64,000 bases of DNA from Mariniphaga sp964559175 (GTDB taxonomy: Bacteria; Bacteroidota; Bacteroidia; Bacteroidales; Prolixibacteraceae): the NCBI GenBank assembly GCA_964559175.1, contig CAZLGT010000020.1:6405-70404 (forward strand). Direction: 5' to 3'. A program made the translations under genes and the position numbers. How positions within the stretch are numbered: position 1 is the stretch's first letter; the number at the start of each line of letters is the position of its first letter. Under the pieces are notes generated by a model. The model did not search any database and was not told the DNA's origin. It saw nothing but the letters and a program-made list of their open reading frames with translations. Positions 1-8,078 of the stretch are shown one piece after another.

Positions 1-1333
1 CCGAAATGTTTTTCCCGTCAATCTTAAAATGCAGCGATTCCTTTTTCAGGCGCTGCCCTTCGCATGACGGACAAACCGCTGTCTTCACAAATTGGTTGGC
101 CCATTTCTGCGCCCTTTTGGCAGGGTTGTCCTCGCGCTGACTGTCGATGTATTTAACCACCCCGTCGTAGCTCATCATGTAATTCATGCTGGTACCAAGA
201 GGTGTGTTCTTCAACTGAATCCGTTCGTTTGTGCCGAATAAAACAGCATCCAGTCCATCCTCGGGAATGCTTTTAATTGGAGTTTTCAGCGTGAACCCAA
301 ATTTTTCGCCCAGGGCTTCAATCTGCCAGAAAATTAAAGAGTTGCGGTAAGATCCCAGCGGCGCAATTCCCCCTTTGCCTATACTTTTGGATTTGTCGGG
401 AACAATTTTATCGATGTCTATTTCGGTAACCCTTCCCAGACCATTACATTTTGGGCAGGCCCCCTGCGGCGAGTTAAAGGAAAAATTATGAGGTGCCGGT
501 TCGCTGTAGGAAATTCCGGTGGTGGGGCACATCAGCAACCGGCTGTAATATTTGGCCTGATTTGTTTCGTGGTCAAGAATCATCAAAATTCCATGACCGT
601 GTTTTATGGCTGTTTGCACACTATTTTTCAGACGCTTGCTGCCGGCTTCATCCACCACAAGTTTATCGATAACAATTTCGATGAAGTGGTTTTTGTACCG
701 GTCAACCCGGTGATTGTGTTTTATTTCAACGATTTCGCCATCCACCCTGGCCTGGATAAACCCCTTGCGGCGGATTTGTTCAAAAAGCTCACGGTAGTGG
801 CCTTTTCGTCCTTTTATCACCGGCGCCAGAATATGAATGCGTTTTCCGGCAAAGTCGGTTTTTATCAACTGCAAAATTTTCTCTTCGGTGTATTTCACCA
901 TTTTTTCGCCGGTATTGTAAGAAAACGCTTCGCCTGCACGGGCATACAGCAAACGGAGGAAGTCGTAAATTTCGGTAACCGTTCCCACCGTTGAACGCGG
1001 GTTGCGTGTGGTTACCTTTTGTTCGATGGAAATAACCGGACTTAGCCCGGTGATTTTATCCACATCGGGCCGTTCCAGGTTTCCCAAAAAAGAGCGCGCA
1101 TAGGCCGAAAAGGTTTCAATGTAACGCCGCTGCCCCTCGGCATAAATGGTGTCGAATGCCAGCGACGATTTGCCACTGCCGCTTAACCCGGTAATTACGG
1201 TGAGTTTGTTGCGTGGAATCACCACATCAATGTTGCGCAGGTTGTGCACCCGCGCCCCGTGAACCACTATCTTTTCTTCGGAATCCAACTCCTCATCCAG
1301 AATGAGTTCATCCGCATTTTTTGACTCCTGCAT
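1..1333 (-). CDS. uvrA: UvrA, excinuclease ABC subunit A (N-terminal part, runs off window)
   Basis: This is the first ~444 codons of the DNA damage-recognition ATPase of nucleotide excision repair. The gene reads off the left edge. The Walker A motif GLSGSGKSS lies at residues 49-57, followed by the UvrA-typical LAFDTIYAEGQRRY and SAYARSFLG. A zinc-finger stretch follows, with FSFNSPQGACPKC. The first finger pair reads CPTTG rather than CxxC, so one cysteine of zinc finger 1 is absent; I recall this as usual in Bacteroidota UvrA. The start is the ATG at 1331-1333, preceded by AAAAGGAAAG. The lytic transglycosylase gene ends 34 bp upstream on the same strand, so co-transcription is possible. 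Family assignment is firm; the C-terminal half is not visible. Confidence 0.96.
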   Translation of the reverse strand, partial: MQESKNADELILDEELDSEEKIVVHGARVHNLRNIDVVIPRNKLTVITGLSGSGKSSLAFDTIYAEGQRRYIETFSAYARSFLGNLERPDVDKITGLSPVISIEQKVTTRNPRSTVGTVTEIYDFLRLLYARAGEAFSYNTGEKMVKYTEEKILQLIKTDFAGKRIHILAPVIKGRKGHYRELFEQIRRKGFIQARVDGEIVEIKHNHRVDRYKNHFIEIVIDKLVVDEAGSKRLKNSVQTAIKHGHGILMILDHETNQAKYYSRLLMCPTTGISYSEPAPHNFSFNSPQGACPKCNGLGRVTEIDIDKIVPDKSKSIGKGGIAPLGSYRNSLIFWQIEALGEKFGFTLKTPIKSIPEDGLDAVLFGTNERIQLKNTPLGTSMNYMMSYDGVVKYIDSQREDNPAKRAQKWANQFVKTAVCPSCEGQRLKKESLHFKIDGKNIS

Positions 1334-1367
1334 CTTTCCTTTTCCGTTTAAATTTTTGCCTTCCGGG

Positions 1368-2306
1368 TTAACTTTGTTCCGGATATTCAATCATCGGAAT
1401 TTTTACAGTGTATTTTTTCCCACTTGAATTGGTCAAAAAATTATCACGCAACCACGGATTAAAATCTTTGAGCAATTTGTAATTGATTCCATGTTCCAGC
1501 GCAAAATCGGCAAAATCAGCTACTTTTCCTGTTATTTCCACTACGCGGGTTTGAACAACCGGGTATTTTTCCTCTTCAGCAACGAACAGATTGTATTTTT
1601 CGGGGTTTTCCATTATCAGTTTCAGCGCAATAATTCGGAACACATACCGGCTGGTTTCTTCTCCAAACAGCAGGTCGTAGTATGACGCTACTTTTTGCCG
1701 CTGAACCTGGCGCTGAACTCCTGCATTTCCGGCGTTGAAAGCCGCTGCTACGGTTGCCCACGAACCGTATCTTTCATACGAATCGAGCAAATAATCGCAG
1801 GCAGCATACGTCGATTTTTCCACATGGTAACGTTCATCCACTTCGCTGTTAACTTCAAGCCGGTAATCGCGTGCGGTGCCTTGTAAAAATTGCCACAAAC
1901 CCACAGCACGGGCCGGTGAAACAGCACGCGGATTAAATCCGCTTTCGGCCACAGCCAGGTATTTAAAATCGTTGGGCACTCCTTTTTCTTGCAAAATAGG
2001 TTCAATAATGGAAAAATAGCGTGGCGCCAGTTTAATGTAGCGGATGGTTTGCGAATGAAAATAGGAATTCACCAGCAACTCGCGGTCGAGCGCTTCACGC
2101 ACATCGAACCGCCAAAGCGGAACCGGTTCGCCGGCAAAAAGCACCGAATCAGGTATTTCAACCGCCTTAAAAGCGGCAGGCGCTTCCAGAGTTACCACCT
2201 CGGGATCAGCGTCAACAGTTGACCCGGTTATTAACAACGCCACAATTCCAATATTCAAAATAACTATAATGGATAAAACAATTCCCCAACTCTTTTTTCT
2301 AATCAT
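1368..2306 (-). CDS. MltD-like membrane-anchored lytic transglycosylase (SLT domain)
   Basis: This protein is predicted to cleave peptidoglycan glycan strands in the periplasm. It has 312 aa, with an N-terminal membrane segment at about residues 7-28 followed by a periplasmic domain. The SLT/lysozyme-like fold is shown by YLAVAESGFNPRAVSPARA, with catalytic Glu near residue 121, then GLWQFLQGTA and AAFNAGNAG. The C-terminal stretch (EHGINYKLLKDFNPWL) resembles the region before LysM-type repeats in MltD, but no full LysM is evident. The open frame extends 27 nt further to a TTG. I chose the ATG at 2306 because a good promoter -7 box lies at 2331-2338, which makes the upstream TTG untranscribed. 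uvrA follows after 34 bp. Confidence 0.85.
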   Translation of the reverse strand: MIRKKSWGIVLSIIVILNIGIVALLITGSTVDADPEVVTLEAPAAFKAVEIPDSVLFAGEPVPLWRFDVREALDRELLVNSYFHSQTIRYIKLAPRYFSIIEPILQEKGVPNDFKYLAVAESGFNPRAVSPARAVGLWQFLQGTARDYRLEVNSEVDERYHVEKSTYAACDYLLDSYERYGSWATVAAAFNAGNAGVQRQVQRQKVASYYDLLFGEETSRYVFRIIALKLIMENPEKYNLFVAEEEKYPVVQTRVVEITGKVADFADFALEHGINYKLLKDFNPWLRDNFLTNSSGKKYTVKIPMIEYPEQS

Positions 2307-2330
2307 CTCTTTCTGTTTTTTAAGAAAACG

Positions 2331-2361
2331 CAAAATTACACTTTTAGTTGCTGGTGGACAA
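2331..2361 (-). promoter_or_regulatory. Bacteroidota-type promoter of the lytic transglycosylase gene
   Basis: On the minus strand, a -33 TTG (2361-2359) and a -7 TAATTTTG (2338-2331) match the Bacteroidota consensus TTG/TAnnTTTG with exactly 20 nt between them. Transcription would start near 2324, giving a leader of about 18 nt to the ATG at 2306. Confidence 0.6.
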
Positions 2362-2370
2362 CGGGAAGAA

Positions 2371-2412
2371 GTTTAAAGTTCAAAGTTCCGGGTTCAAGTT
2401 TCAAAGTTTGTT
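2371..2412. repeat. Degenerate 7-bp tandem repeat (GTTYAAA-like)
   Basis: Six consecutive heptamers read gtttaaa, gttcaaa, gttccgg, gttcaag, tttcaaa, gtttgtt. They lie in the divergent intergenic region between the transglycosylase and the lipoprotein gene. No function can be assigned. The rest of the 335-bp gap (2307-2668) holds two promoters and one copy of an 18-bp repeat. Confidence 0.5.
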
Positions 2413-2525
2413 CTTTGTCCTTTCAATATGCAGCCTGTCGCTGCAGTGCGTTCGTCCCCAGCCAAGGGTTGATACGCAGGTTTAATAAAATCAGCAAAAA
2501 ACACACTAAGATATTAATCCTTGCT

Positions 2526-2543
2526 AAAAACCTTATTTTTCTT
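2526..2543. repeat. 18-bp direct repeat, upstream copy
   Basis: AAAAACCTTATTTTTCTT occurs here and again, identical, at 3862-3879. The two copies bracket the lipoprotein gene at 2669-3850. The second copy begins 12 bp after its stop codon. Confidence 0.6.
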
Positions 2544-2605
2544 TTTAGACAAACTTTAAGTAATTTGGATTAAGGTTTTTACCTTCAAGAAAAACGCTTT
2601 TTTTA

Positions 2606-2636
2606 TTGTTTTTTCGGGTAAACTTTAATAAATTTG
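2606..2636 (+). promoter_or_regulatory. Bacteroidota-type promoter of the 2669 lipoprotein gene
   Basis: The -33 TTG is at 2606-2608 and the -7 TAAATTTG at 2629-2636, separated by 20 nt, which matches the TTG/TAnnTTTG consensus. Expected start of transcription is near 2643, 26 nt before the ATG. Confidence 0.6.
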
Positions 2637-2668
2637 AATGAAAATCAGAATTTTTAAATTTTAAAGCC

Positions 2669-3850
2669 ATGAAAAAGTTCGTAACCTTACAAATCGTTTT
2701 TTCCCTTTTCCTGCTTGTTTCCTGCGAAAAAGATCCCATGCCTGATGAAGTGACCCGGACAGATGTTTCCGGTTTTGTGCAGAAAGGACCGTTTATAAAC
2801 GGCACCGATATTTCTGTTGCCGAATTAACAGATGAACTGACACCGACCGGGAAAATGTTTTCTTCCCAGATTATGGACAACAAAGGCACGTTTGATATCC
2901 AAAACATTGAACTGGCTTCACCTTTTGTTGAACTGAAAGCCAATGGGTTTTATTTTAACGAGGTAGCCAACGATAATTCGCCGGCACAGTTAACCCTTTT
3001 TGCTCTGGCTGATGTTACAGAAACCAGCGACATCAATGTAAATGTATTTTCAAATCTGGAAAAAAACCGGGTGCAGTATCTTGTTTCGGGCGGTATGAAC
3101 TTTAAAGAGGCAAAACAACAGGCTCAGTCGGAGATTCTTTCCATTTTTGAAATTGGGAATGAAGGCATTACCGATTCTGAACTGCTCGACATTTCGAAAC
3201 CCGGCGACGGAAACGCTGCCCTGCTTGCCGCTTCGGTTATTCTTCAGGGCTACCTGCCGGTTTCCGAATTGTCGGAACTGCTGGCAAACATCAGTACCGA
3301 TATTCGCGAAGACGGTGTTTTAAACAGCTCTCAACTTGGCACAACGCTTATAAACAATGCGCGAACAATAAATCTTGCAGAAATCAGGCAAAACCTTGCA
3401 TTGAAATACGAAACCCTGGGTTTGACAACTACTGTCCCCGATTTTGAAAAGTACGTAAATCAGTTTATTGAGAACACCGATTTTGAATTTACTGCTTTTA
3501 TTGAGTATCCACCTACTGGAAAACATGGCCTGAACCTTTTAGACCCGGAAAAAACAAACTACACCAACGGGACTTACTCATTGAGAGCGATTCTCCCTGC
3601 AGGAACAAGTCTGAAAGTGGAAATTCGTGGCAGAAACTGGATGTTTCCTGGCGAACAGGAAGACACTGGCTGGTTAGTTGGCGAATGGAATATGGCGGAT
3701 ACCTCGCGAATTTTTACTTCTAAACGCATCGGCGATTTGGATTTTGAAATGAGATTGAATGATTTTGGCGAGCCGTCTCCCTTTCCGATTAAGATTGAAT
3801 TTTATGAAAATGAAGAACATACGCGGACCAAGAATTTATATTTAAATTGA
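2669..3850 (+). CDS. Lipoprotein of unknown function, with VQKGPFI motif
   Basis: This is a 393-aa lipoprotein. The signal peptide ends in a lipobox LLVSC with Cys19, followed by EKDP, so it is probably exported and acylated. The mature part starts with VSGFVQKGPFINGTDI, a motif I associate with Bacteroidota and Fibrobacterota surface proteins that carry an Ig/carboxypeptidase-regulatory-like N-terminal module. A helical-looking middle (about residues 105-260) and a beta-rich end (about 280-393) follow. No catalytic residues are recognised. The gene is monocistronic, with its own promoter, and is bracketed by an 18-bp direct repeat. Function unknown. Confidence 0.75.
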   Translation: MKKFVTLQIVFSLFLLVSCEKDPMPDEVTRTDVSGFVQKGPFINGTDISVAELTDELTPTGKMFSSQIMDNKGTFDIQNIELASPFVELKANGFYFNEVANDNSPAQLTLFALADVTETSDINVNVFSNLEKNRVQYLVSGGMNFKEAKQQAQSEILSIFEIGNEGITDSELLDISKPGDGNAALLAASVILQGYLPVSELSELLANISTDIREDGVLNSSQLGTTLINNARTINLAEIRQNLALKYETLGLTTTVPDFEKYVNQFIENTDFEFTAFIEYPPTGKHGLNLLDPEKTNYTNGTYSLRAILPAGTSLKVEIRGRNWMFPGEQEDTGWLVGEWNMADTSRIFTSKRIGDLDFEMRLNDFGEPSPFPIKIEFYENEEHTRTKNLYLN

Positions 3851-3861
3851 AATAATTTGGG

Positions 3862-3879
3862 AAAAACCTTATTTTTCTT
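3862..3879. repeat. 18-bp direct repeat, downstream copy
   Basis: This is the second identical copy of AAAAACCTTATTTTTCTT (first at 2526-2543). Partial copies of its core (CCAAACCTTATTAACC, AGACCTTATTTATTTT) follow within 60 bp, between the lipoprotein gene and the RAYT gene. Confidence 0.55.
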
Positions 3880-3974
3880 CTCCCAAACCTTATTAACCGG
3901 GCAGAACACCCATAAAAGCCAGACCTTATTTATTTTAGGACTGGTTACCCGGTTTGAAGAGCAAACCAAAAGGA

Positions 3975-4700
3975 ATGGATAAATTCAGGAATACATACCG
4001 CATTGAATCTGCACGTTTAAAAGGGTGGGATTACGGTTGGGACGCCTTTTATTTCGTGACCATCTGCACCGGGGAAAGAAAATGTTTTTTTGGTGAAATA
4101 TCTAACGGTGCAATGAATTATACGCCGGTCGGGACAATTGCCTGTCAGTTATGGAAAGAAATCCCGCATCAATTTGATTATGCAGGATTGGATGAATACA
4201 TTGTTATGCCCAATCATATTCATGGCATCATTCGGATAAACAAAAACAATTTCAAACAAAATACAGATCGTAATGATTATTACGCCGGCGGTGCAGGGGA
4301 TGGCAGGAACCGCGATACGGGGGATGGTAGAGACGCGATTAATCGCGTCTCTACGGTCGCCCGAACCACGGACGTACCATTAATCAACGACCCAACCACG
4401 GACATACCAATATTTCACGATAATATTTCCAATGCCCCACCCACCGGGAATTCAATAACCAAAAACCGGGGTGGAATAACAGGAAATAAAAACCCGATGT
4501 TACATGATAATTTATCCCGGATTATTCGTTGGTACAAAGGTCGCGTAACATTTGAAGCAAGAAAAATCTTAACCGAATTTACCTGGCAGTCCCGGTTCCA
4601 CGATCGAATCATACATAATGAAGATCATTTGGCCAGGGCCAGACAATACATTATCAACAATCCCCAAAACTGGGACAATGATAAACTGAACATTGTTTAA
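3975..4700 (+). CDS. REP-associated tyrosine transposase (RAYT, Y1/IS200-like)
   Basis: This is a single-copy Y1 transposase-like protein of 241 aa that should nick single-stranded REP hairpins. The HUH motif is HIH at residues 81-83 in EYIVMPNHIHGII. The probable catalytic Tyr is in SRIIRWYKG (Tyr187), and the typical C-terminal end ARQYIINNPQNW is present. An insert of about 88 residues (91-178) separates the HUH motif from the tyrosine helix. It is low in complexity, contains duplicated pieces (GGGGATGG; CAACCACGGAC) and includes a perfect 28-bp palindrome at 4327-4354 read through in frame. The ATG at 3975 is used; an in-frame TTG lies 21 nt upstream. Its end overlaps the convergent LVIVD gene by 4 bp. 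No IS-type ends were seen, as expected for a domesticated RAYT. Confidence 0.85.
   Translation: MDKFRNTYRIESARLKGWDYGWDAFYFVTICTGERKCFFGEISNGAMNYTPVGTIACQLWKEIPHQFDYAGLDEYIVMPNHIHGIIRINKNNFKQNTDRNDYYAGGAGDGRNRDTGDGRDAINRVSTVARTTDVPLINDPTTDIPIFHDNISNAPPTGNSITKNRGGITGNKNPMLHDNLSRIIRWYKGRVTFEARKILTEFTWQSRFHDRIIHNEDHLARARQYIINNPQNWDNDKLNIV
4327..4354. repeat. Perfect 28-bp REP-like palindrome inside the RAYT gene
   Basis: The sequence reads GTAGAGACGCGATT followed by its exact reverse complement AATCGCGTCTCTAC, with no spacer. It sits in frame inside the RAYT gene (codons 118-127, read as GRDAINRVST). As DNA or RNA it would form a 14-bp perfect stem. I saw no second copy in this window. Confidence 0.85.
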
Positions 4701-6028
4701 TTATATTCCTGAACGGGAATGTGACTTACCTGCTGAATATCCTGTAAATTGGAATAGTCGTACTGGTAAAAGCCGTCTTTGCCAATCATAAACAGGAAAT
4801 CGTTAAACGGAATAACGTCAAACGAATCAATTTCGGCGAATTGGGCAATTTTCCGGTTTCCGATTTGCGCCAGATCGGTGGCATCGTAAACCAGCAGGCC
4901 GTCTTTCCCGTCGCACACAAAAAGAATTTCGTCATCAATTCCCAGTCCGTAAGGTTCCTTCATGGTGTAGGAATGAAGCAAAATGGAATTTTTATAGTCG
5001 GTACTTAGCTGAAGTATGTCCAGCTTGCTGACGGTCCGTCCACATTCATTTCCACCCCTCAGCGTTACATAAGCAATGTGGTTTTGCACCACCACCGGGT
5101 CGCAACTGCGCACATGACTGTAACTGTTAATCTGAACCGGATTTTCGGGGGCGGCCAGTGAGAAAACCAACATTCCGGTCATGGTTCCCAAAAACATGTG
5201 GCCGTCGTGAATGAACATGGTTTCAATGTCGAGCCCGGCTTCCTTTTCACTGGCCAAAACAGGTTTTTCGCTGTTTTCAACGTTGAAAATATGAAACTCC
5301 TCCGAATCGACGGTATATAAATAATCGCCGTTCAGTCCGAACCGGGCCATGGAACCGCCAATCCCAAACGAATTTCCCTGTGTGCTGCTGGTGTATCCGC
5401 CAATACTTTGCGAGGTTGAGGAGGCGGAGGTAAAATTAGAATAGGCGGCATCCATATACATCCTTTCTCCGTACCAGCCGCTGCGGTAAATGGGGTAATT
5501 TTTTCGCTCTACCTGCAACCGGGCATAATCAATTTCCCAGTCAACCACCACGCCTTTTTTTTCATCCACTTCTGCCATCAGCAGGTTGGGGTTGGTAGCT
5601 TCAGGAACAGTATAAGGAAAAACTTCGGGAACACGCTCCACTTCCTGCGGATTGGCCATATCGGAAATGTCGATGGCCACCAGGTCGATGTAACTGTCGG
5701 CATACAACACATCGTTTTTAATGGCCATGTCAATATTGCCCGGGATTTCAATAAAAGCTGTATTTACCGGGTTGTGCGGATCGCGGTTGTCGATTATATG
5801 AATCCCTTTCAGTTCTTCATTAATAAAAATGAATCCGTCTTTAAAATAGATTTTACCCGGGTTGACCAGGCTGCGTGGCGTTTGTTGTTTTACAGCCGAA
5901 CGCAACTCATTATAAGTTATGTAAACCGGCACATTGCGCAGGTCGTTTTCGTAAATAATATCTTTGCATCCTGAAATGAAAATAACCATCAGGAAGATTC
6001 CGAACCATTTTATACTTTTTAGTTTCAT
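4697..6028 (-). CDS. LVIVD-repeat beta-propeller lipoprotein (copy 2)
   Basis: This is a 443-aa lipoprotein (lipobox FISGC, Cys21) made largely of LVIVD-type repeats. Examples are GIHIIDNRDPHNPVNTAFIEI, then DLVAIDISDMANPQEVERV, and later LLVYDATDLAQIGNRKIAQF. Such repeats fold as a bacterial beta-propeller. The role is unknown; surface binding or scaffolding is an inference. It is a clear paralogue of the gene at 6780-8066: both share SLVNPGKIYFKDGFIFINE-type N-termini, MARFGL, SCDPVVV and GPYGLGIDDEILFVCDG-type segments. It lies 7 bp downstream of a small barrel gene, and the same order recurs in the second pair, so the two gene types are probably co-expressed partners. Confidence 0.82.
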   Translation of the reverse strand: MKLKSIKWFGIFLMVIFISGCKDIIYENDLRNVPVYITYNELRSAVKQQTPRSLVNPGKIYFKDGFIFINEELKGIHIIDNRDPHNPVNTAFIEIPGNIDMAIKNDVLYADSYIDLVAIDISDMANPQEVERVPEVFPYTVPEATNPNLLMAEVDEKKGVVVDWEIDYARLQVERKNYPIYRSGWYGERMYMDAAYSNFTSASSTSQSIGGYTSSTQGNSFGIGGSMARFGLNGDYLYTVDSEEFHIFNVENSEKPVLASEKEAGLDIETMFIHDGHMFLGTMTGMLVFSLAAPENPVQINSYSHVRSCDPVVVQNHIAYVTLRGGNECGRTVSKLDILQLSTDYKNSILLHSYTMKEPYGLGIDDEILFVCDGKDGLLVYDATDLAQIGNRKIAQFAEIDSFDVIPFNDFLFMIGKDGFYQYDYSNLQDIQQVSHIPVQEYN

Positions 6029-6035
6029 ACCTACA

Positions 6036-6776
6036 TTATTTAAAAATTAAACCGAGGGATAAACTTATTCGGTTGTAGCGTTGCTCCAACTCATATTTGT
6101 CTTTTCCTGAATAATTTAATACGTGATGCCGGTAACCGGCTGCAATACTGAACCCGAGGTTTGGCCCAAGCATGGAGGTAAATCCAAAACCTGGATTCAG
6201 CAACACTCCGCCGCTGGCCTTCAGGTATTTGGGCGGCAGATTTCGCGAGTCGCTGTTGCTATACAAATCGGAAGGCTGCTGTACTTCGCCGGGAAAAAGA
6301 TAGCCGGCTTTCAGAAAAAGGTGTGGCGAAAACCGGGTTTGCCTGAATTTAAATTCAAAATTGGCAAAAGCCGGTATAAAGGTCTGTTCCATATAGTATT
6401 CCACGCCGGTTCCGCCACCGGCAAATAAATTACCGGTTAACCCGTAATTAAATGAACCATGGAAAAACTGAGGGGCGCTTTCTTCATTTTCAGAATTCCC
6501 CGGAAGCAAGCCGCCATCAACTTTAAAAAACCAGGGAACCTCCACCAGGGTCTGTTTATTTGCTGTATTTCGGTATAAAATTGTATCGATATCCGTTTTG
6601 GGGAATACCAGCACGTTTTTACGCGATTCCATTTTAAAAACATCCGGACTGTCCGGTTCCAAAACTTTCCCCGAAAAAGTGGAGCCGTTTTTTAAAAACA
6701 CCGTTACTTTATCATTTTGTGCAAAAACGGAATGGACAAAAACGAATAATAACGCAATGAATAGAAATTTTTTCAT
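6036..6776 (-). CDS. Small outer-membrane beta-barrel protein, partner of LVIVD lipoprotein (copy 2)
   Basis: The protein is 246 aa with a cleavable signal peptide ending VFAQ. An N-terminal domain (about residues 20-75) has the pattern VFLKNGSTFSGKVLE...VFPKTDIDTI, seen in many Bacteroidota barrel proteins. The remainder is beta-rich and ends in ISLSLGLIFK, consistent with a porin-like barrel. Its paralogue is at 8079-8855. It sits 3 bp after the upstream LVIVD gene and 7 bp before the downstream one, so all four genes probably form one operon. Function not recognised. Confidence 0.75.
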   Translation of the reverse strand: MKKFLFIALLFVFVHSVFAQNDKVTVFLKNGSTFSGKVLEPDSPDVFKMESRKNVLVFPKTDIDTILYRNTANKQTLVEVPWFFKVDGGLLPGNSENEESAPQFFHGSFNYGLTGNLFAGGGTGVEYYMEQTFIPAFANFEFKFRQTRFSPHLFLKAGYLFPGEVQQPSDLYSNSDSRNLPPKYLKASGGVLLNPGFGFTSMLGPNLGFSIAAGYRHHVLNYSGKDKYELEQRYNRISLSLGLIFK

Positions 6777-6779
6777 TGT

Positions 6780-8066
6780 TTAATTGTTTTCCTTCACCGG
6801 GATAAAACTTACCTGGCGGATATCATTTAAATCAGAATAATCGTATTGGTAAAATCCGTCGTTGCCAATCATAAACAGGTAGCCGTTTACGGGAATCACA
6901 TCGTAGGTGTTGATGTTTGAAAAGCGGGCAATCATGTGGTCGTCGATGTGATGTTTGTCGGTTACGTCATAAACCTTCAGGCCGGCATCGCCATCGCACA
7001 CAAACAAAATATCTCCGTCGATTCCCAGTCCGTAAGGCCCGTTAAGCGGGTACGACTGCAACAGCGTTGTGTTTTTGTAATCAGCAGAGAGTTTCAGCAC
7101 ATCCAGCCGGTTTACGTTGCTGCCGCACTGGTTTCCGCCGCGCAGCGTCACATACGCATAACCGTCGGCAACCACCACCGGGTCGCAACTGGTAACGTGC
7201 CAGAACTGCCCGAGGTATTTCGGCACGGTAGCCACTTCGAGGCTGTAAATAAGCATTCCTGAGCGGGTACCGAAAAACATGTGCCCGTCGTAAATAAACA
7301 TGGTTTCCACATCCCAGCCCACACTCTGGTTGCCAATGCTGTGCGGGTTTTCATCGTCTTTCACATCGAACATGTACAGCGTGGAATGGTCAACCGCATA
7401 CAGATAGTTGCTGTACAGCCCGAACCGTGCCATACTTCCGCCAATGCCAAACGTGCTGCCTGCCGGTGCTGCACCGCCGCTGAAAGAAGCCTCGCTCATG
7501 GCCATATCCATTCGTGCAAAGCCATAATACACCGGGTAATAGTGGTATTCCATTTCCTGGCGCACCTTTTTAATTTCCCAGTCGATAACCACACCTTTTT
7601 CCTCGTCCACTTTGGCCAGGCGATAATCTTCATTGGCTGGCGGCGGTGTGGAGTATGGAAAAACATCTTCCACCCGGTTCACCTCAACCGGATTATTCAC
7701 ATCTGAAATATCGATGGCTACTAAATCGACAAAGCTGTCGGCATACAAAATGTCATTTTTTATGGCCAGGTCTGCGTTCCCGGGAATTTCAACAAACCCG
7801 ATATTTTGTGGATTTTCGGGATTTCGGTTGTCGATGATGTGAAAACCTTTCATCAACTCATTAATAAAAATGTAGCCGTCCTTGAAATAAATTTTCCCCG
7901 GATTGACCAAATCGCGCGGCGCCGATTTTTTCACGGCTTCGCGTAAATTTTCGTAACTCATGTAAACAGGCGAGTTGGCGGTAAACACTTCGGTATATTC
8001 GTCCATGCAGGCGTTGGAAATTGCCAATAAAATGATAAAAGCAAAAATATTTCTGATTGTTTTCAT
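6780..8066 (-). CDS. LVIVD-repeat beta-propeller lipoprotein (copy 1)
   Basis: This 428-aa lipoprotein (lipobox AISNAC, Cys20) has the same architecture as the gene at 4697-6028. LVIVD-like units include GFHIIDNRNPENPQNIGFVEI and LVAIDISDVNNPVEVNRVEDV. Shared blocks with the paralogue include RDLVNPGKIYFKDGYIFINE, FGIGGSMARFGL, VTSCDPVVV and GFYQYDYSDLNDIRQVSFIPV. It starts 12 bp after the barrel gene at 8079-8855. Exposure on the cell surface is likely but not proven; no enzymatic motif is visible. Confidence 0.82.
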   Translation of the reverse strand: MKTIRNIFAFIILLAISNACMDEYTEVFTANSPVYMSYENLREAVKKSAPRDLVNPGKIYFKDGYIFINELMKGFHIIDNRNPENPQNIGFVEIPGNADLAIKNDILYADSFVDLVAIDISDVNNPVEVNRVEDVFPYSTPPPANEDYRLAKVDEEKGVVIDWEIKKVRQEMEYHYYPVYYGFARMDMAMSEASFSGGAAPAGSTFGIGGSMARFGLYSNYLYAVDHSTLYMFDVKDDENPHSIGNQSVGWDVETMFIYDGHMFFGTRSGMLIYSLEVATVPKYLGQFWHVTSCDPVVVADGYAYVTLRGGNQCGSNVNRLDVLKLSADYKNTTLLQSYPLNGPYGLGIDGDILFVCDGDAGLKVYDVTDKHHIDDHMIARFSNINTYDVIPVNGYLFMIGNDGFYQYDYSDLNDIRQVSFIPVKENN

Positions 8067-8078
8067 AATTTCTGTTGT

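Noticed and set aside
488..994. 168-codon plus-strand frame
   Set aside because: It lies antisense inside uvrA, whose reading frame on the minus strand is certain.
2371..2412. Heptamer array considered as CRISPR-like or as phase-variable tract of a coding gene
   Set aside because: Units are 7 bp, degenerate, without spacers, and lie outside any gene.
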